Source of the DNA: Gyrodactylus bullatarudis
Taxonomy: Eukaryota; Platyhelminthes; Monogenea; Gyrodactylidea; Gyrodactylidae
Reading direction: 5' to 3'
NCBI GenBank assembly: GCA_012064415.1
Contig: SSNU01000289.1
Coordinates: forward strand, 349,918 to 373,459
DNA: 23,542 nt
A program made the translations under genes and the position numbers. The notes below the pieces were generated by a model. That model had not been told where the DNA came from and ran no database searches. It worked only from the letters and a program-made list of their open reading frames with translations. Shown piece by piece: positions 19,020-23,542 of this stretch (position 1 is the stretch's first letter; the number at the start of each line of letters is the position of its first letter).

Positions 19020-20996
19020 TATCTTTCCTCAAGCTTCTATAAAAATAAATAGATCAAGGATTAATGGTGTAAACCTACCAGGGACATGGCTTACCAAGAT
19101 ATAATAAAATTTAATTCTAGAGGAGGTATTTTATATAAAAGAAATCTGAACTTATTTTATGATTATAACTTCTGAACCAGAAAAGATAAATGGTTATGCG
19201 AGAAATAAATTTTACATTCTTTCCCCCATTAAAATTTGAGATTTTATCAAAATAAGGGTAGTAACAAAAAAGTGCATGGCATTTTCGCTATTTTTCATCA
19301 TTTTTCAACTTTAAGACCAATTTTAAGAATAATCCATTCCAAAAGCACGTTTGAACTTATGAGCATCTTATAGAAAATTTTACGCTCTTTCAAATGATAT
19401 CAATTTTTTTTTCTGAAATGTCTAAGGATCAAGTCAAAAAATTGTTTTGTTCAAGTCCTGATTATCAAAATTGTGCTATTTCGCTATTTTTCGCAAAAAC
19501 TGAGTAACTTTTTGGAAGCAGATTCGGAATCTGCGTAAAATTTAAAAAAATAATCAGTTCGTCGCAAAAATTTATTACAACCCCCCAACCACTCGTGTTA
19601 TTTTTCGTTTATACCTGAAGTCAAAATGTGGCGATACGGAAATTTTCGGAAACTTTCTGAATCTGAAGAAACCCTAATAAGAATAAAATGATGAGGAAAA
19701 CTAGAGTTCTGAAAAAATGCCCACAATTTTAGCCCAATTAAGCTAATTTATACGAGGATAAGAGTTAAGAATTTTCTACAAAAAGCAAAATTCTTTCATT
19801 AAGTATTAAATGATGATTAAATAGATTTTCGGATTACAGATTGATTGCATGAAAACTGAAAATTCAACAAAGCAGATATCTTCTTGCTTAGTTAGATGAC
19901 AAAGAGGAAGGCATGCTGGATATTCCATTCATAGCCTAGCTTTAAACATAAAGTTATAATGGAATTTTGAGAGAGCTCTTGGATCACTCATTACACTGGT
20001 GGTCATGAAAAATTTTTAATTAAGGTCTATGGGAGAATCAATGGTGTAACTTTTTGCGCTGATTCCAAATCTGTCCTAAGATCTGAAAAATTCTGAATAA
20101 TTTCTGAGATACAAAATTGAAAAAAACGAAGATTCCGACAATTCCAAATTTGCCAAATTAATTTTCGCAAAAACTGTAAACGTTGTCACGTCAATTTTTC
20201 GCGATTGGATAAAACATTGAAATCTGCGTCGATTGATATGACATGTTTAGGGGCGGAAAAGGTTTAAATTTTTAAACTAATGCTTAATAAAAAACCGCTT
20301 GATTTTCTGGGTATTTTTTAATGAAAATTTTTTCATGGCTTTCCGATAGGATTTTTCGAAATTTTTAAAAGCTATCTATGAACTTTCCGAATCTGCTTGC
20401 TTCAAAATCAAAAAATTAATCCTTCCATTTTGAACTAACTCAACGTTTGACAAAAAACAAACGGGTGAAATTAATAACTAAATCAAAAAATTTTAAAAAA
20501 TGAATGTTCAAATTTTAGAACGTATCAATTCAAAGAAATATAAAACTCACAAGACCTTTCGAGAATATCCGATAAATCAAAATGAACCAGCTTATCTTCT
20601 TGGTTATAAGAATACCTTCAAAATGAGTGGTCTGGTGTCGTATGAGACCTTTATTTACGAGTTATGACTGACTTAAGATCTTCTTTCCACAGACTTGAGG
20701 TATTAACACTTGTCATAGAAATATTCTTTTATGAATCTCAAGTCTGCTTGCAAATTATTAATTCTGAAGCTAGATTTAAATTTCGACTCAGAATTTCCTA
20801 CTCCACATGAACATAGTGAAGGATAATTCGGCTTAAGAAAATGGACACAGCCTTTTCTACATGATCCTTTGTCCCAGAGTTTTGGCAGTTTTCTTAAAAC
20901 TTTGATATTTAAAGATGGCTCGTGATCACTCAGTTACACTGATGCTAAAAAAATATTAGTAATCTTTTTACAAGGTTGGGCAGTACTGTCGTTCTA
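19020..20996. other. Gene-free region with old diverged repeats
   Basis: No gene supported. TTTCGCAAAAACTG occurs at about 19492 and 20164 in the same orientation with similar downstream sequence, suggesting two decayed copies of one repeat. A perfect inverted repeat with a one-base centre, GCAGATTCGGAATCTGC, lies at 19518-19534. GATCACTCA-TTACACTG occurs near 19982 and 20922, another repeated patch. CAGACTTGAG (20690-20699) pairs with CTCAAGTCTG (20737-20746), a small hairpin. Confidence 0.4.
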
Positions 20997-21472
20997 AAGT
21001 TGGTTAGGAATCTATGATTTTTAAAGAAATCTCTATTTTTTCATCAAGAATTCGAATTTGTTAGAGATTTCCTGGAATCCTACTCATGTTGCTCCCTTTC
21101 ACCATTTAAAGAAAAAATATTCTGAAAAAAATTATTTTAATGAAAAATATGGTCATTTTTCAAATTTCGCTCCCAAACGATAATGTGATTATGCATAAGA
21201 TTAGATTCAGTTGAATTAATTTTCTTGTCTAATCTTAATCCACTTTCAAATCACCAAAAATTTTCAGTTCGAAGTTCGAAAATATGGGATTTTGGCGCCA
21301 AATGGGAGTTTGAAAAATGACCATATTTTTTATAAAAATAATTTTTTTCAGATTTTTTTTCTTCAAATGGTAAAAGTGGGCAGCATGAGTAGGATTCCAG
21401 GAAATCTCTAACAAATTCGAATTGTTGATGAAAAAATCGAGATTTCTGTAAAAATCATAGATTCCCAACTTC
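20997..21472. repeat. Fold-back repeat, arms of about 175 bp
   Basis: The left arm (about 20997-21172) and right arm (about 21298-21472) are inverted copies with a 125-bp loop. A stretch of about 40 bases including AATTCGAATTTGTTAGAGAT and CCTGGAATCCTACTCATG is identical in both arms; the rest diverges moderately. The loop side carries the palindrome TTTGGCGCCAAA (21291-21302). The 79-codon minus frame here is the arm read through. Relatives lie at 16255-16460 and 17389-17535, and weakly near 3555-3620. No target duplication was found, so it may be a palindromic repeat arising by rearrangement. Confidence 0.7.
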
Positions 21473-22040
21473 ATATCAATTAGCTATAAAATTGTTATTA
21501 GTTTAATCAATCAGAAAATACAAAAATTTTCCACTTTCCTAAATCATACATGAGAATCAATACTAAAATTTTGTAAAATGTTCCACTATCGTAAACAGAT
21601 TTATGCTTCATAGCTAATCAATTTTTATGTATATTTGATTGCACTTGGTTATTATTACATAGCAAAATTAATTCAGTTCAAAATACTCAAACTATTAATT
21701 AATGAACTTTTCATAATCCCGACTGAAAATTTCGCTCAGATTCTGAATTTGGCTGGTTTATTTAGCTCCGGCATTTAGTTATAATCAACTATTTCTCCTG
21801 AAATATACGGCACTATTAACTAGCGTTTCATCATTGAGAGAAGAATTTAACAAAAAGTTTCTATGCTTACATTATATTACAGGTAAAAGTTCCGTAAAGT
21901 GAGAAGAGAGCGTTCCCTTGTTATATAAGGCAAAATTAGCTTTACACTCATTCGTTAAAAGCATGGACCAATCAGAATCGAGGAAAGCTCATGGGGAAAC
22001 TTACAAGTTATTTTTCATAATAAATTAGCAAGAGATCAAT
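21473..22040. other. AT-rich sequence with TATA-like and CCAAT motifs
   Basis: No gene recognised. TATATAAGGCAAA at 21922-21934 is identical to the box at 13824-13836 in the fold-back arm. GACCAATCAGAAT follows at 21966-21978. No ORF follows that would make this a credible promoter. Confidence 0.3.
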
Positions 22041-22265
22041 TTAACCCTCTCGACACCACGACCAGAAGGAATAGAGCTATCAAGTCATTTTTTTCGAAAC
22101 AACACTCCCTATGTTATTGTGATAAATGTTCTCTTCGATCGTTTTCTTGTCTGGTGTTTTCTTCTGACTGATCTCGATCAGGTCGTATACGACCTCTCGG
22201 TATTCAATGGGCTAGAAAAATTCAAAATCTAATATCATATTACTTGTAAGCAACTTATTTATTGA
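22041..22265 (-). mobile_element. Candidate 3' terminal region of a piggyBac-like element
   Basis: TTAA (22041-22044) is directly followed by CCCTCTCGACACCACGACC, the TTAA-CCCT arrangement of piggyBac ends, about 220 bp beyond the transposase stop on its minus strand. Between them lie CTGATCTCGATCAG (22168-22181) and the perfect palindrome AGGTCGTATACGACCT (22180-22195), resembling the subterminal repeats known from this superfamily. AATAAA on the minus strand (22263-22258) follows the stop closely. I found no matching opposite end with TTAA before the window edge, so the boundary is provisional. Confidence 0.45.
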
Positions 22266-23246
22266 TCAACTCTCGTGATAAATTTTGAAACAATTATTTA
22301 TAGATTTCATACATAAAAACTTTTTACAGATAGTACAAAAATAATAACTTTTCTTTTTACAAATAACACAAGTTCTTCTATCCTTATCAAGTTCCACTCT
22401 TAAAGGGAGGTGGCCTGAATCAGCTTCAATACTTCCATTCGAAAGATTCGATAGCTCTTCTACTATATCTCTGCATGATTTTCTTGGAGGCTTCAAAGCA
22501 TTATCGTTTTCTAAATTTCTCTTCATCGATTGAGCTTTAGCATCTTCAACCAACTCATCAGCCAATTTAAGTTGGAAAGTCATAAGATCCATAGGTTTAG
22601 ATTCATTACATTCCCTTTTATAAAGTAGCCAAGAGTTTATAACTGAAGAATTAAGAATCCATGGTAAATACTATTTCAAGCGTGATCTGCCTTTGAAGGG
22701 AATTATTTGTTCGTCAACGGGTTGAGTTTGCGATTGAACAGAGTAGGACGTACAATTGAGCCGAAATATTTCACTAAATCTTCTTATTTTGTAAATCCGA
22801 TCATTTGCATCAACTTGGTTATTGTCAGAAAAATGTAAATTTTGTTGCCAATCGTTGAAGCGGTTCCTGGATATTAAGTGACTCATAGATTCCACTCTAG
22901 TTTCATTCGACCAATACATATAGAATCGTGGTAGTTTAATTATTCCCATTCGAAATAATACTGCAAGATATATTTTAGCTTCATTGACACAACCTCCGAG
23001 AACTCGGAATTGTTGAGTAGCATAGATATTTGATTGGAATACCATCAAGGGGATTATTTCATGCGAAAAAAATCTGTAAAAGTAATCAATTGGAGAAATA
23101 TTAATACGTGAAGAATGGAGGTCATCAGTTTGAATGAATTCTAAATTGATTTGAGGATGATTTCGGGTGTCTCGCATGTCGAAACTGTGAAGATTCATCG
23201 TTTGATTAACGGTCATAGAATTTGAATCAGAATCGTCAGACTCCAT
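22266..23246 (-). pseudogene. piggyBac-like transposase with catalytic middle deleted
   Basis: One minus-strand frame of 327 codons (23246 to 22266) encodes both ends of a piggyBac (DDE_Tnp_1_7) transposase. The N-terminal 191 codons contain SPIDYFYRFFSHEIIPLMV (51-69), NEAKIYLAVLFRMGIIKLP (88-106), YWSNE, RNRFNDWQQNLHFSDN and the first catalytic aspartate, Asp178, in VDEQIIPFKGRSRL. A TAG at 22673-22671 stands where a Gln is usual before YLP. The frame then goes directly to VINSWLLYKRECNE, which normally follows the catalytic core, and to the C-terminal cysteine motif C-x2-C-x7-C-x2-C-x4-C-x6-C-F-x3-H (from CVICKK). Roughly 250 residues, including the second and third catalytic aspartates, are missing against the usual 550-600. 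The junction keeps the frame and the only visible break is the TAG. It cannot transpose itself; the DNA-binding end could persist. Confidence 0.85.
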
Positions 23247-23389
23247 TTCATAATGAACAGTGTATGATAGGTATATGCATGTATAAACTATTTCTTAATT
23301 GATACTAAGAATCCCATGTTTCTATGGCTAATTATAAAAAATTAATTGTACGGAAAAAAACAAAAAATATTGATGTCTTAACTACAACA

Positions 23390-23414
23390 TTGAAACCTTA
23401 AAAAAAGGTTTCAA
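23390..23414. repeat. Perfect 10-bp stem hairpin with A5 loop
   Basis: TTGAAACCTT (23390-23399) pairs perfectly with AAGGTTTCAA (23405-23414) around five A residues. It overlaps the start of the second piggyBac fragment and separates the two oppositely oriented copies. Its function is unknown. Confidence 0.5.
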
Positions 23415-23542
23415 AAGGAAGACCATCAGCTAATTTAGAAACTTCATTTCAAGAACCGCCCACAAAGAGACATAGAATCATGGTCCCTATCGACGATGTA
23501 CGTCGAGATGGTGTGAATCATTGGATCCAGTTTGGTGAAAGA
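23402..23542 (+). pseudogene. Second piggyBac-type fragment, C-terminal part, cut by the window edge
   Basis: A plus-strand frame, open after a TAA at 23399-23401, reads KKVSKGRPSANLETS and later PIDDVRRDGVNHWIQFGER to the end of the window. GRPS followed by a DVR-DG-NHW block is the linker just before the cysteine motif in piggyBac-derived (PGBD4-type) proteins. It is oriented oppositely to the 22266-23246 copy and is not its continuation. Whether the zinc-binding motif follows depends on sequence beyond the edge. No start codon is visible, so it is probably a fragment or an exon. Confidence 0.55.

Noticed and set aside
21235..21474. 79-codon minus-strand frame
   Set aside because: It coincides with the right arm of the 20997-21472 fold-back repeat; low-complexity, Lys/Ile/Phe-rich reading.

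Overview
This is A+T-rich, low gene density eukaryotic DNA, most likely from an invertebrate animal. There are no operons or ribosome binding sites. The only intact gene encodes an animal-type PPM1A/B-like protein phosphatase. The transposon set (Penelope-like, LINE, piggyBac, hAT and Tc1/mariner-type elements, plus a tRNA-derived SINE) fits an invertebrate, and nothing here fixes the species.

Layout. 1-500: frameshifted remnant of a CENP-B/pogo-type DNA-binding region (- strand). 1518-2507: apurinic-type endonuclease domain of a non-LTR retrotransposon without its reverse transcriptase. 2508-6390: AT-rich, almost empty. 6393-6645: array of seven degenerate motifs upstream of the phosphatase. 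7046-7984: intact intronless PP2C-type phosphatase gene. 10020-10972: Penelope-like reverse transcriptase relic (+) meeting a LINE reverse transcriptase relic (-). 12405-12936: hAT-type non-autonomous element. 13713-14885: three-level nest, with a long-arm fold-back element split by a TA-flanked element, itself split by a hAT MITE with a perfect 8-bp target duplication. 15401-15891: fold-back repeat. 16711-17179: tRNA-derived SINE between copies of a short repeat, with a near-perfect 71-bp-arm hairpin. 17998-19019: long-terminal-inverted-repeat element containing a mariner-type MITE. 20997-21472: another long fold-back repeat. 22041-23246: piggyBac transposase copy that has lost its catalytic middle but keeps one reading frame broken by a single TAG. 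23402-end: start of a second piggyBac-type fragment on the + strand.

How it works together: apart from the phosphatase, the window is a transposon graveyard. Its unusual aspect is the density of structures able to form long RNA hairpins (arms of about 67-175 bp at 13713, 15401, 17008, 17998, 18199 and 20997). If transcribed, these could feed small-RNA pathways; that is inference. I did not find a clearly new protein system. The best leads are the nested insertions, the in-frame deleted piggyBac copy, the hairpin/SINE arrangement and the motif array before the phosphatase gene.
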